Shown here: piece by piece, positions 1 through 8,360 of the stretch
Numbering within the stretch: the stretch's first letter is position 1
Layout of the letters: every line of letters starts with the position of its first letter
Assembly (NCBI GenBank): GCA_050291935.1
Contig: JBNKKR010000014.1
Coordinates: 1 to 64,000, forward strand
DNA: 64,000 nucleotides
Direction of reading: 5' to 3'
DNA from: Desulfocapsa sp050291935
GTDB taxonomy: Bacteria > Desulfobacterota > Desulfobulbia > Desulfobulbales > Desulfocapsaceae
Program-made: the position numbers and the translations under genes
The notes under the pieces: generated by a model
Told to the model about the DNA's origin: nothing
Database searches by the model: none
The model's input: the letters and a program-made list of their open reading frames with translations, nothing else

Positions 1-259
1 GTTCCGTTGAACCATTGGCAGCTATTACTGAATTTTTATTAAGTGCGCAGCTAGTGGCAATTGTGTCTGTCAGCGCACTTGCATATGGATCAGGATAATG
101 AACAACGTCATCCATGCTCCTGCTAATACAGGCGCGCAACCATTCCGGTGGACCAAGTGGGTTTATATTTGCGCTAAAATCGATAAGTTGGTCTATTGAA
201 ATGTTTTTATTTTTTGCAGCCTGGTACACATTGCCGCCGTGGGTAAAAGAAGTTTCCAT
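1..259 (-). CDS. cobD: Threonine-phosphate decarboxylase CobD, N-terminal part (runs off left edge)
   Basis: Reading the minus strand from the ATG at 259 gives 86 residues that remain open at the window edge. They begin METSFTHGGNVYQAAKN and contain DFSANINPLGPP, HYPDP and ANGSTE, the N-terminal signature of the PLP aminotransferase-fold family that decarboxylates L-threonine-O-3-phosphate to (R)-1-aminopropan-2-ol phosphate for the cobalamin nucleotide loop. The close relative HisC lacks the HGGN start. The PLP lysine would lie outside the window. The gene is last in the visible cobC-cobU-cobT-cobS-cobD order, 16 bp after cobS. No clear Shine-Dalgarno sequence precedes the ATG. Confidence 0.85.
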   Translation of the reverse strand, partial: METSFTHGGNVYQAAKNKNISIDQLIDFSANINPLGPPEWLRACISRSMDDVVHYPDPYASALTDTIATSCALNKNSVIAANGSTE

Positions 260-275
260 TTGATATTTATATCAT

Positions 276-1070
276 TTATTGAAGACAGTGCATGGTTACG
301 GCAACTGTGAGTTCACTGAGCTCACATACCGCCCCAAGGGTATCGCCAGTGGCACCTCCTAAAACAGTAAAACACCATCTGGAAAAGAGCAGGACGACGA
401 TAAGCATTGTAAAAAGGAGTGAAAATAGAGACTGCCTGGAAAAAAGTAAGCTACAACAGAAGAAAAAAAGAAGTCCCATGGCGGCTGTTATATAACGTTC
501 TTTGCCATAGAAAAGCAATCCAAGGCCCTCCCCTTGTCTTGCATAGGGGAGCAAGGCCATACTGAGTAAAATAGCACTACGTCCAGCCACTGGCATAAGC
601 ACTCCCGCAGCAATCATATATTCTACTGGTAACGTGGAGAGCGCTGCAAATTTTGCAAGAAGGAGAAAGAACAGGGCCACAACTCCCATGGCACCAATGC
701 GTGAATCACGCATTATCTCCAGAGCACGCTCCCGTGGCCGATTGGAAAGAAGCCCATCGGCGCTGTCTGCCAAACCATCAAGGTGAAGAAAACCAGAAAA
801 TCCAGCAAGAAGTATCATCAGCACTACTGCAAGAAACTGGGTGGAACAATAGGATGAAATAAGAATAAGTATCCCAGAGACAGAAAGCCCAATAAGAAGA
901 CCAACCAGCGGGAACCAGATAACGCTCGCCTTAAAAAAAAGGCCGTCCTTTTCAGATTTCCAGGAAATGGGAAGTACAGTTAGAAACCGGAGCGCAACAA
1001 GAAACGAGAGCAGTGGAAAAGCAAGGCCAAGCTTCCATGACGACTCGCTTTGCATACTGCTCTTGTCCAT
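276..1070 (-). CDS. cobS: Adenosylcobinamide-GDP ribazoletransferase (cobalamin synthase) CobS
   Basis: This 264-residue, strongly hydrophobic protein is of normal CobS length. It carries the family marks ALRFLTVLPI near residue 27 and the acidic FHLDGLADSADGLL motif near residue 95, which is thought to bind metal and substrate. It joins alpha-ribazole to adenosylcobinamide-GDP in the inner membrane. About six or seven membrane segments can be seen. The ATG directly follows the cobT stop codon, so the two are very likely translated together. A short N-terminal extension (about 20 residues) precedes the first conserved segment. Confidence 0.93.
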   Translation of the reverse strand: MDKSSMQSESSWKLGLAFPLLSFLVALRFLTVLPISWKSEKDGLFFKASVIWFPLVGLLIGLSVSGILILISSYCSTQFLAVVLMILLAGFSGFLHLDGLADSADGLLSNRPRERALEIMRDSRIGAMGVVALFFLLLAKFAALSTLPVEYMIAAGVLMPVAGRSAILLSMALLPYARQGEGLGLLFYGKERYITAAMGLLFFFCCSLLFSRQSLFSLLFTMLIVVLLFSRWCFTVLGGATGDTLGAVCELSELTVAVTMHCLQ

Positions 1071-2135
1071 CTATTTGTCCGCTCCTGCCACCGCTGCCTC
1101 TTCAAAGGTAGCAATTTCAGTAAGAATAGCCACCGCAGCTTCAACAAGATTCATAGCTAGCGCTGCCCCTGTTCCTTCACCAAGGCGCAAATTCAAATCA
1201 AGCAGCGGCTTGCATCCCAGTTTTTTGTGCATTGCAGCATGTCCCGGTTCCATGGAACGATGGGCGCATATCAAGTAGTCTCTTACAAAGGGTTCGATGG
1301 TTGTGGCTATCAACGCACCAGCCGTTGATATTAAGCCATCCACTACCACCGGTTTTTGCATCGCTGCACTACCCAAAATAAGCCCGGCAATTCCTCCAAT
1401 TTCAAAACCGCCCACCTGTGCCAATATTTCAAGCCCATTCTTGGGATCCGGTTTATTCACCGTTAGGATATCTTCTATCACCTGTTTCTTGTGTTGGAGT
1501 TGCGTGTCATCAAGCCCGGTACCACGCCCTGTTAATTTTTCAATGGGCTCACCGGTGATAACTGCGGCAATCGCTGTTGACGGTGTGGTGTTGCCAATTC
1601 CCATGTCACCTGTGCCAAAAACATCCACATTCGGTCCCAATTCCCTGGCAATTGTAATCCCTGCTTCAACAGCTTTAGTGGCATTGGCAATGGACATTGC
1701 CGGCCCCTTCGCAATATTGTTTGTCCCCTCTCCTATCTTGTAATTAAGAATTTTCTTTTCTTTGGCTAGTGCTGAAAGATCCGCTGCAACTCCCATATCA
1801 ACCACAACAACTTCCGCCCCAGCTTGTCTTGCAAGGGCATTGATCCCGGCTCCACCATTAACAAAATTATAAACCATCTGCGGGGTTACTTCCTGGGGAA
1901 ATTTACTCACCCCTTCAGCAACCACGCCGTGGTCTCCTGCCATGGTGACAATGGCTTTTTTTTGCACAGCTGGTTTTAGTGATCGACAAATTCCAGCAAG
2001 ATCAATGGCGAGATCCATAAGATCGCCAAGGGCCCAGTGAGGTATAGCTATCTGCTCAAGTCGCTCCCTTGCCTGATTGCGAAAATCCGTATCCTGTGGG
2101 TAAATCTTACGTATAGTTTCTTGCAGAAGGCCCAT
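1071..2135 (-). CDS. cobT: Nicotinate-nucleotide--dimethylbenzimidazole phosphoribosyltransferase CobT
   Basis: The 354-residue protein matches CobT in length and motifs: TMAGDHGVVAEGVSKFPQ (about 65-82), the GGAGINALARQAGA loop, GTGDMGIGNTTPS (about 175), and near the C terminus LNLRLGEGTGAALAM, which contains the catalytic glutamate. It transfers the phosphoribosyl group of nicotinate mononucleotide to the lower-ligand base, giving alpha-ribazole phosphate, the substrate of the neighbouring CobC and CobS steps. It is cytoplasmic and lies 7 bp downstream of cobU in the same operon. Confidence 0.96.
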   Translation of the reverse strand: MGLLQETIRKIYPQDTDFRNQARERLEQIAIPHWALGDLMDLAIDLAGICRSLKPAVQKKAIVTMAGDHGVVAEGVSKFPQEVTPQMVYNFVNGGAGINALARQAGAEVVVVDMGVAADLSALAKEKKILNYKIGEGTNNIAKGPAMSIANATKAVEAGITIARELGPNVDVFGTGDMGIGNTTPSTAIAAVITGEPIEKLTGRGTGLDDTQLQHKKQVIEDILTVNKPDPKNGLEILAQVGGFEIGGIAGLILGSAAMQKPVVVDGLISTAGALIATTIEPFVRDYLICAHRSMEPGHAAMHKKLGCKPLLDLNLRLGEGTGAALAMNLVEAAVAILTEIATFEEAAVAGADK

Positions 2136-2142
2136 CTGTTTT

Positions 2143-2694
2143 TTACCTATTCATTTGTTTTTTTAAAAAAAGCGGCAAACCGCAGCTTACCAACACAACC
2201 TCATCAGCAGCATCCGCGATGGCTCTATTACAACGACCAACACAGTCACGATATTTCCTTGCTGCCACGTTATCCGGAACCACTCCCATACCAACTTCAT
2301 TGGTCACACAAATACAGGTCCCCTGAAACTCGCTCACGGCAAAAAGTAGTGCATCAATATGGGGTTGCAGACTCCTTTCACTAAACAATAAGTTAGACTT
2401 TTCAGCACGATACATAATATTGTTAACCCATAAGGTGAGACAATCAATTAGACATACACCATCTGACGGGAGAGCTCTAATTTGCTTATCAAGGGCAATT
2501 TCTTCTTCTATGGTTTGCCAAGATCTATTACGCCTCTGATTACGGTGTCGTTTAATCCGCTCTTCCATTTCTTTGTCCACCACAGGACAGGTAGCAAGAA
2601 AAAAATGAGGTCCTGGCAACGACTCGGCATAGTGCAAAGCGTAGTCGCTTTTACCACTTCTTGCACCACCGGTTATCAACATCAGTTTTTGCAT
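2143..2694 (-). CDS. cobU: Bifunctional adenosylcobinamide kinase/guanylyltransferase CobU
   Basis: The 183-residue protein opens with the P-loop GGARSGKS (residues 8-15), followed by the DYALHYAESL region. It has the family segments RIKRHRNQR, the DCLTLWVNN motif and TNEVGMGVVPDN. It phosphorylates adenosylcobinamide and then attaches GMP, making the acceptor for CobS. In CobU the guanylylated residue is a histidine; RHRNQR at about residues 48-53 is the matching region. It is embedded between cobC (7 bp gap) and cobT (7 bp gap). Confidence 0.95.
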   Translation of the reverse strand: MQKLMLITGGARSGKSDYALHYAESLPGPHFFLATCPVVDKEMEERIKRHRNQRRNRSWQTIEEEIALDKQIRALPSDGVCLIDCLTLWVNNIMYRAEKSNLLFSERSLQPHIDALLFAVSEFQGTCICVTNEVGMGVVPDNVAARKYRDCVGRCNRAIADAADEVVLVSCGLPLFLKKQMNR

Positions 2695-2701
2695 TTTTTC
2701 T

Positions 2702-3304
2702 CTATGGTAAATTAAAACCGGTTAATACCCCACGTTTTCCGTAGACCTCGACGGTGGCATATTTTCCTTTTTGTAGGGGAAATAAAAGATACTTTTCAGC
2801 ACTCAATCCTAAAAATTTACAAAGCAAATGACGACTTACACCTCCATGACTCACTACCAGAATATTTTCTTCACTATACTTTGTAATATCAGCAGCAAAA
2901 GAGTGCACACGCCCAAGAAAAGAGTGGATGGATTCTCCTTCTGGAAAACAAAAGGTCTCTGACCAGTTTGCCCACCGTTCAACAAGCTCAGGGTCCGATT
3001 CCTGGATCTCCTGGAAATTTTTCCCCTCCCACCTGCCAAAATCAATCTCTTGGAGTCTTGGATCATAGCACACATCCATATCAGCACAGAGAAGCTCACA
3101 AGTAGTGCGACAGCGTTGCCTGGGACTGGCGACTACTTTGCTGTACATATCTTTTGTAAGCCTGGCTCGTAATTTCTCTATCTGGATGCGCCCTTCTCTT
3201 GTGAGCGGCACATCACTTGAACCGATATACCGCCCGGAATATCCGGTTTCACCATGACGAAGGAGCAATATAGTCTTCTTTCTCATCATATCGTAACGAG
3301 CCAT
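2702..3304 (-). CDS. cobC: Histidine phosphatase family protein, probable alpha-ribazole phosphatase
   Basis: The protein has the RHG catalytic motif in LLLRHGETGYSGRYIGSSDVPLT near its N terminus and the second catalytic histidine in LVVSHGGVSRHLL. The phosphoglycerate-mutase-like superfamily is broad, but the ERxxEIDFGxWEGK-type segment (LQEIDFGRWEGK) and its place at the head of the cob operon point to dephosphorylation of alpha-ribazole phosphate. The start is uncertain: a GTG at 3331, ATGs at 3304, 3289 and 3286 all lack a convincing ribosome binding site. I use 3304, giving about 200 residues. Confidence 0.82.
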   Translation of the reverse strand: MARYDMMRKKTILLLRHGETGYSGRYIGSSDVPLTREGRIQIEKLRARLTKDMYSKVVASPRQRCRTTCELLCADMDVCYDPRLQEIDFGRWEGKNFQEIQESDPELVERWANWSETFCFPEGESIHSFLGRVHSFAADITKYSEENILVVSHGGVSRHLLCKFLGLSAEKYLLFPLQKGKYATVEVYGKRGVLTGFNLP

Positions 3305-3694
3305 AATAAATGTTTTTTCAGAAAAATCCACTTTAGAGGATATAAATCAAGTTCAGGCCTAAAAAAAACAGTGTCTTTTGTACCTTTTTTTTGAAAAAAA
3401 GCCGGTGAAATTTATCAACAAGAAGCTAATAATTTCAACCTCTCTAAAAAAAGAGAGCATGCCATTTGAAAAAATATTTCCAAATAAAAAGTACAGAAAA
3501 TTCGTAAGCTAGGATGATACTATTTTACTTTCTCGCCGATGACAATATAATATGGAAATCCTCGATCGCATACAGCTGCAGTTGAATAGCAATAAAAATA
3601 AAGCTTGCTTATTGCGGCAATATTTAGTTAGTGCATGTCTGTAATTGGCCTTTTCGAAGTTATACCACCACATATCCAACTCTTTGAGGTTTTC
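3305..3694. other. Divergent intergenic region between cob operon and kinase genes
   Basis: This AT-rich stretch separates the minus-strand cob operon from the plus-strand kinase genes and must hold promoters for both. I see a T-rich stretch at about 3385-3394 and a short hairpin of the type CTCTCT..AGAGAG around 3440-3460. A cobalamin riboswitch would be expected upstream of cobC on the minus strand, but I could not find its conserved core there. A minus-strand open frame crossing 3509-3781 overlaps the kinase start and has no family features, so I do not call it. Confidence 0.5.
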
Positions 3695-4762
3695 ATGGTA
3701 ATTAAAATACTTATAGTTGACGACGAGCCAATTAACGTCAAACTTATTGAAGAAATTCTCCAGTATGAAGAAGGGTTTCAATATAAATCCACCACCGATG
3801 GAGAATCAGCCCTTGCCCTCCTTGATGAATATGATCCTGACATAATAATTCTTGATATTATGATGCCGGGCATGAATGGTTATGATGTGTGTCGAAAAAT
3901 CAAACAGCAGGGAAAACATAGATTTGCCAAAATCCTGATGGTAAGTGGAAAGACCCTTATCGAAGAACGCTTAGAAGGCTATGAAGCGGGAGCTGATGAT
4001 TACATCACGAAACCATTTGTTGATGATGAGTTGCTTGCCAAAATAAAAGTTTTTTCAGCATTGAAAAAAACTGAAGAAATTGATGAGTTAAAGACAGGCA
4101 TTCTCCAACTTTTTTCCCACGAGACAAAAACTCCTTTGAACGGCATAATCCTTGGCAGCCAACTAATATTAGATACCCCCGCACTACCGGAAAAAATTAT
4201 AGAATATGCAAAGCTAATCAAAATATCCGGAGAACGAATCCATGATTTAGTACGAAAAATTCTCTTATTATCCAGTCTTAAGACAAACAATTCTCTTAAT
4301 TATGGCTCGCAGACAGTGCTGCAGTATATGGAAGATACAGTGAAACAGGCCAAGCAACAACACCATTCTGTTTCATGTGCGTTCACAATTGATTGTCCTG
4401 TTGATTTCCACGTGAACGTAGATTGGAAGCTCTTCCATGAAGCCTTTTTTGCAGTGGTAAATAATGCAATCGAATTTTCCCCCCAAGGGGGCACCGTTTC
4501 CATTGCAGCACATAAAAATCCAGAAAAGGTCTATTTCCGCGTCAAAGATGAAGGGGAAGGAATTAAACCCTCACGCATTGAAAAAATATTTGATGAATTT
4601 TATTCCCAAAACATTGAAAACCATTCAAAGGGTACGGCATTAAGTCTTGCGATTGGAAAAAAAATAATGAAACTTCACGGAGGTAATCTCACCGCTGAAT
4701 CAGTTCCGGGTGAAGGTGCGACATTTATCTTTAGCTTTCCAGGGGAAGTGGCTGTCGATTAG
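3695..4762 (+). CDS. Response regulator receiver-histidine kinase fusion
   Basis: The protein begins with a receiver domain (residues 3-120; DD at 9-10, phospho-acceptor Asp54 in ILDIMMPGMNG, Lys106 in TKPF), followed by a kinase dimerisation domain with His142 in SHETKTPLNGI and an ATPase domain with an N box NNAIEF, a G1 box DEGEGI and a G2-like GTALSLAIG. The G2 box has two serine/alanine replacements of the usual GTGLGL. This REC-HK order is typical of kinases that take input from an upstream phosphorelay. I chose the ATG at 3695 because GAGG sits 6 bp upstream; an earlier in-frame ATG at 3635 lacks this. The next kinase starts 20 bp downstream. Confidence 0.88.
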   Translation: MVIKILIVDDEPINVKLIEEILQYEEGFQYKSTTDGESALALLDEYDPDIIILDIMMPGMNGYDVCRKIKQQGKHRFAKILMVSGKTLIEERLEGYEAGADDYITKPFVDDELLAKIKVFSALKKTEEIDELKTGILQLFSHETKTPLNGIILGSQLILDTPALPEKIIEYAKLIKISGERIHDLVRKILLLSSLKTNNSLNYGSQTVLQYMEDTVKQAKQQHHSVSCAFTIDCPVDFHVNVDWKLFHEAFFAVVNNAIEFSPQGGTVSIAAHKNPEKVYFRVKDEGEGIKPSRIEKIFDEFYSQNIENHSKGTALSLAIGKKIMKLHGGNLTAESVPGEGATFIFSFPGEVAVD

Positions 4763-4782
4763 GCAACAACGCGGAATAAATA

Positions 4783-6606
4783 ATGTATTTTCAGGAGGAA
4801 ATAGACAACTACAGTATACGACTTGGGAAAAATGCGAATCCAAAACAGCTGATAGAAATACAAGAGCAGGCAATTACAGACTTACGAGATAGAAATATTG
4901 TCGGTATTATCATTGTTCCAATTTCCTTTCTCGTTGGTGGATTTTTCACAAACTATTTCTCCGATCATCCCATCCTGTTCTTTTCCATTGGTACCCTCCT
5001 GGCACTTTCAATTCTATGCAGAATCTGGACAGTATATGGTTTTTCAAGCAATTCTTTTGAATCAAAAATAAAGTATCTTCCCCTTTTTTTTTGGTCCAAT
5101 TTTTTTGTGGGATTAATCTGGGGTTTTTTTACCGGTACCGCCATTTTCTTTTATTATGATTCGGTCTCCATAAGCCTGATCATTATTCTTCTTGCAGGGA
5201 TTGGTGGAGGATCAATGGCGACTTACTGCATATGGCAAAACTTGGCATATGGCTACCTCTTAATTATCCTCACTCCTCCGATTATGGCCGAATTTTATAT
5301 CGGAAACGAAGTAACATATCCCATTGGAATAGCCATTGGCCTCTTTTTAACATTCAACCTTATTCAAGCCAGACATTGGCATCATAACTACTGGGTATCA
5401 TTAATCAATACATTTATAGTAAAGAATAATTCTCTGGAAATTGAGCGGGTAAATGTGGAGCTGGCCCAAGAAATTGAAAACCATAAACGCACATCAGAAA
5501 AAATCCGCGTCAGCAAAAAAAAGTTGCAGGATATTTTTAATAACGCCCATGATGCAATTTTTATTTACAACCTTGATGGTACAGTAATCGATGTGAACGA
5601 AACCGCCCTTTCTCTCTTTGGGGTCAGCCGAAAGACGGCGCTTCAATACAGCATTCCCAGAAATATTGCTTCAAAACTCAATAACGAGGTAGAGCTTAAA
5701 GCAATTTGGGAAAAAGCAATAGATGGAGAAGATCAGGAATTTTTGTGGAGTGCAACCCGTAAAAACCCACCGTTGTTGTTTAGGGCGCAAATCAACTTTC
5801 ACAAAACCCTCTGGAGCGAAGAACCGGTAATCATTGCCACTGTTCGTGATATTACCATGCAGGTTAAGGCAAATGAAGCAGCCCTTGCCGCAAGCCGTGC
5901 AAAATCAGAATTTATAGCAAATATTTCCCATGAAATACGAACCCCCATGCATGGGGTACTGGGATATGCAAGCCTTGGCCTCAAACGCTCAGATCATATC
6001 GAACGAGAAAAAATTTACGAATATTTCTCTATTATTCACGAATCTGGCCAGAGGCTAATGGGGCTTTTAAACAATCTCCTCGACTTTTCTAAGCTAGACG
6101 TCGACAAAATGCGCTATTCCATGAAGGAATGTCATCTGTTACCCTATATTGAACAGGTTGCAAAAGAGTTGACTCCCATGTTTCTTGAAAAAAATCTTTA
6201 TTTTGAGCACCAGTGCGAGGATGAAAGTACTCAGGTGTATTGTGACCCCGATAAAATTCTCCAGGTCCTTCGCAATCTCCTTTTCAATGCAATAAAATTT
6301 AGTGACGAAGGAAAAAAAATTATCATTAAAAGTAGGAAAAAAGGTATTGAAAACGGAGAAAAAAAGCTGCGTGTTAGCATAATAAATTACGGAGTGCCCA
6401 TACCGGAGGAAGAGCTGCAGTCTATTTTTGGTGAATTTATCCAATCATCGAAGACAAAAACAGGTGCTGGGGGCACAGGACTTGGACTCGCCATTTCACG
6501 GCAAATTCTAAAAGATCACAACTCATCCATTTGGGCTGAAAATGGGAAAAATGGTGAGACACTCTTTCATTTCACCCTTCCATTGAAAAAACCGCAACTT
6601 TACTGA
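4783..6606 (+). CDS. Membrane-bound PAS sensor histidine kinase
   Basis: The 607-residue protein has about six N-terminal membrane segments (roughly 40-58, 64-81, 99-123, 126-142, 156-170, 180-195) with almost no loops long enough for a periplasmic sensor. A short coiled coil (215-245) leads to a PAS domain (about 246-360), then the H box ISHEIRTPMHG with His383, and an ATPase domain ending in GTGLGLAISRQIL. It has no receiver of its own. The preceding gene is a REC-HK protein 20 bp upstream, so the two may form one phosphorelay. Its 3' end overlaps the convergent Sel1 gene by 7 bp. Confidence 0.9.
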   Translation: MYFQEEIDNYSIRLGKNANPKQLIEIQEQAITDLRDRNIVGIIIVPISFLVGGFFTNYFSDHPILFFSIGTLLALSILCRIWTVYGFSSNSFESKIKYLPLFFWSNFFVGLIWGFFTGTAIFFYYDSVSISLIIILLAGIGGGSMATYCIWQNLAYGYLLIILTPPIMAEFYIGNEVTYPIGIAIGLFLTFNLIQARHWHHNYWVSLINTFIVKNNSLEIERVNVELAQEIENHKRTSEKIRVSKKKLQDIFNNAHDAIFIYNLDGTVIDVNETALSLFGVSRKTALQYSIPRNIASKLNNEVELKAIWEKAIDGEDQEFLWSATRKNPPLLFRAQINFHKTLWSEEPVIIATVRDITMQVKANEAALAASRAKSEFIANISHEIRTPMHGVLGYASLGLKRSDHIEREKIYEYFSIIHESGQRLMGLLNNLLDFSKLDVDKMRYSMKECHLLPYIEQVAKELTPMFLEKNLYFEHQCEDESTQVYCDPDKILQVLRNLLFNAIKFSDEGKKIIIKSRKKGIENGEKKLRVSIINYGVPIPEEELQSIFGEFIQSSKTKTGAGGTGLGLAISRQILKDHNSSIWAENGKNGETLFHFTLPLKKPQLY

Positions 6607-7430
6607 GCCACCTGCTTAATCTCACGAAAAAGTTCCATGGATTTATTCTGTGCATCCGTAAGCTCCTCTTTACTGAGCATTGACTCCAAATAATTTTTAG
6701 CAATACCCCCGCTCGGATTACCGTTTGCCGCTGCAAGGTTAAACCAGGCGTATGCTTTCCGGACACTCACAGCCTCCACCCCATTTCCTGTATACCAGAG
6801 AAGTCCCATATTATACTGAGCCATGGGGTAATCTTTTTTGGCTGCTTCTTCAAACCAATATCTTGCTTTTTGGTAGTCTTTTTGTACAAACTTTCCTGAA
6901 AAGTAGAGAAAAGCCAACTCACTTTGCGCTTCAGCATCGCCTCCCATCGCGGCAAGCTCATACCAGCGAAGGGCCTCCTTATAATTTTGGGGTACATTTT
7001 TCCCGGTTAGAAAAAATTGTCCCAATATTCGTTGCGATTCCTTACTGCTGCGGCCGTTTATGGCTGCATGATACAACCACTTAAAAGCCTCGCGCTGATT
7101 AACATCCGTCCCTATCCCTTGCATATACATGCCTCCTACAACAAACATTCCGTCAACATCTCCCTGCTGCGCTGCTTGTAGGTACAAATTGAAGGCTTTA
7201 GTACTATTTTTGGGAACACCAAGGCCATAATAGTATTTTCTTGCCGTGGCCATTGTTGTTTTTGTTTCAGCATATCCATTCCGGACAATGCAAAATAAAA
7301 ATAGGGAGGAAAAGAAGAGAGAAACCATCAAGACAAAAGATACGCTACGGGGGACGAACAGATTAGGTAAAGGTCGTTGTGTAAAAAAAATGCTTTTTTG
7401 CAAAGAGTGACTTTTTTTAATTTCTTTCAT
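6600..7430 (-). CDS. Sel1-like repeat protein with N-terminal membrane anchor
   Basis: After a basic N terminus and one hydrophobic segment (about 27-50), which acts as signal peptide or anchor, the 276-residue protein has five tandem Sel1-type helical repeats, seen as recurring A..Y..G.GV..(N/D)..KA..W...AA..G patterns. Such alpha-solenoids mediate protein-protein contacts in the envelope; no enzymatic motif is present. It stands alone on this strand, tail to tail with the kinase at 4783. The specific partner cannot be read from the sequence. Confidence 0.85.
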   Translation of the reverse strand: MKEIKKSHSLQKSIFFTQRPLPNLFVPRSVSFVLMVSLFFSSLFLFCIVRNGYAETKTTMATARKYYYGLGVPKNSTKAFNLYLQAAQQGDVDGMFVVGGMYMQGIGTDVNQREAFKWLYHAAINGRSSKESQRILGQFFLTGKNVPQNYKEALRWYELAAMGGDAEAQSELAFLYFSGKFVQKDYQKARYWFEEAAKKDYPMAQYNMGLLWYTGNGVEAVSVRKAYAWFNLAAANGNPSGGIAKNYLESMLSKEELTDAQNKSMELFREIKQVAQ

Positions 7431-7491
7431 TTCCGTTGGTATCCAAAACGCTAAAACAAAATGTGGCAGTCAACATGGTGATGGGAACCTG

Positions 7492-7508
7492 TTCAACATA
7501 TGGTTGAA
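7492..7508. promoter_or_regulatory. Inverted repeat TTCAAC-N5-GTTGAA
   Basis: A perfect 6 bp inverted repeat around ATATG lies in the 274 bp divergent region between the Sel1 gene and the SH3b gene. The half-site GTTCAA recurs twice downstream (near 7533 and 7643), the last time just before the SH3b gene. It could be an operator; no cognate regulator is identifiable. Confidence 0.35.
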
Positions 7509-7600
7509 TATTGTATATTTTTTTGTTTAATAGTTCAATATGACCCTTGCTTTAAACTCCTTTTTTATTACCAAAACATTCACAAAATTTCCATCCCTGT

Positions 7601-7629
7601 TTGACTTCAAAAAATAATGATGTTATAAA
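7601..7629 (+). promoter_or_regulatory. Sigma-70-type promoter for the SH3b gene
   Basis: TTGACT and TATAAA are separated by 17 bp, about 75 bp before the SH3b start codon. The match to the vegetative consensus is good. The remaining sequence between 7431 and 7704 holds no gene. Confidence 0.6.
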
Positions 7630-7704
7630 AACGACTCTGAATAGTTCAACTTTTTCACAACACACAGAAAACCTTTTGTCAATTCTATATCAATTAGGAT
7701 CGTT

Positions 7705-8157
7705 ATGAATTACAAACACTTTACTCAGCTTTATCTTACTCTTTTTTGTCTTTTTTGTTTTTTAGTGCAGGGAGCAGCTGCTCAGAATGTAAGCATAAAA
7801 AAAGACAATGTGAACGTAAGAACGGGTCCTGGTACAGACTATCCGGTCTATATGGAGCTTTTTAAGGGCTATCCCCTAAACGTTTTGCAAAAAAAGGGTG
7901 ACTGGTTACAGATAAGTGATTTTGAAAACGATAAAGGATGGGTTTTTGCGAAACTGGTAGTTCCCGGCAACACAGTAATCGTTAATGGAAAGGATACCGT
8001 TAATATGCGAACGAAACCTTCTACAACGGCGACCATTATCGCAAATGTCGAACGTGGTGTTGTATTAACAAAACTGGCTACCCAGGGAAAATGGACCAAA
8101 GTAAAACATAGTAAAGGAACTGTGGGCTGGATCTATAAACCTCTTCTTTGGCCATAA
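7705..8157 (+). CDS. Secreted protein with two bacterial SH3 domains
   Basis: A cleavable signal peptide (residues 1-26, ending GAAAQ) is followed by two SH3b domains: NVSIKKDNVNVRTGPGTDYPV (about 28-48) and TVNMRTKPSTTATI (about 98-111), each continuing with W(L/T)(Q/K)(I/V) and GWV/GWI. Such domains bind peptidoglycan or peptides in the periplasm. No hydrolase domain is attached, so the 150-residue protein is probably a binding or targeting module. It is monocistronic, with its own promoter and a strong terminator. Confidence 0.88.
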   Translation: MNYKHFTQLYLTLFCLFCFLVQGAAAQNVSIKKDNVNVRTGPGTDYPVYMELFKGYPLNVLQKKGDWLQISDFENDKGWVFAKLVVPGNTVIVNGKDTVNMRTKPSTTATIIANVERGVVLTKLATQGKWTKVKHSKGTVGWIYKPLLWP

Positions 8158-8217
8158 AATTGCAAAGGTAGTGATTGGAAAGTTAGGAATAAAACACTTT
8201 TATATGTAAATAAAGAA

Positions 8218-8248
8218 AGCCACTCGTTAAGCGGGTGGCTTTTTTTTA
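8218..8248 (+). terminator. Rho-independent terminator after the SH3b gene
   Basis: AGCCACTCG pairs with CGGGTGGCT (one G-T wobble) around the loop TTAAG, followed at once by eight T residues. Confidence 0.92.
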
Positions 8249-8360
8249 TTTTGCATTAGGCAATTATCATCTTATGGGTGTATAGTGGTTGGTTTCCAGG
8301 CTTTAGCAGCATAGCAAAGCGTAAATCACGAAAGTAGAATTGAATTATATAGAAAAAGTT

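Noticed and set aside
3332..3694. Cobalamin riboswitch upstream of the cob operon
   Set aside because: The only GGTG-AA-like string (about 3411) is on the plus strand, opposite to the operon, and no B12-box GCCACTG is present on the minus strand.
3509..3781. Minus-strand 90-residue open frame
   Set aside because: It overlaps the start of a well-supported receiver-kinase gene, has no family features and no ribosome binding site.
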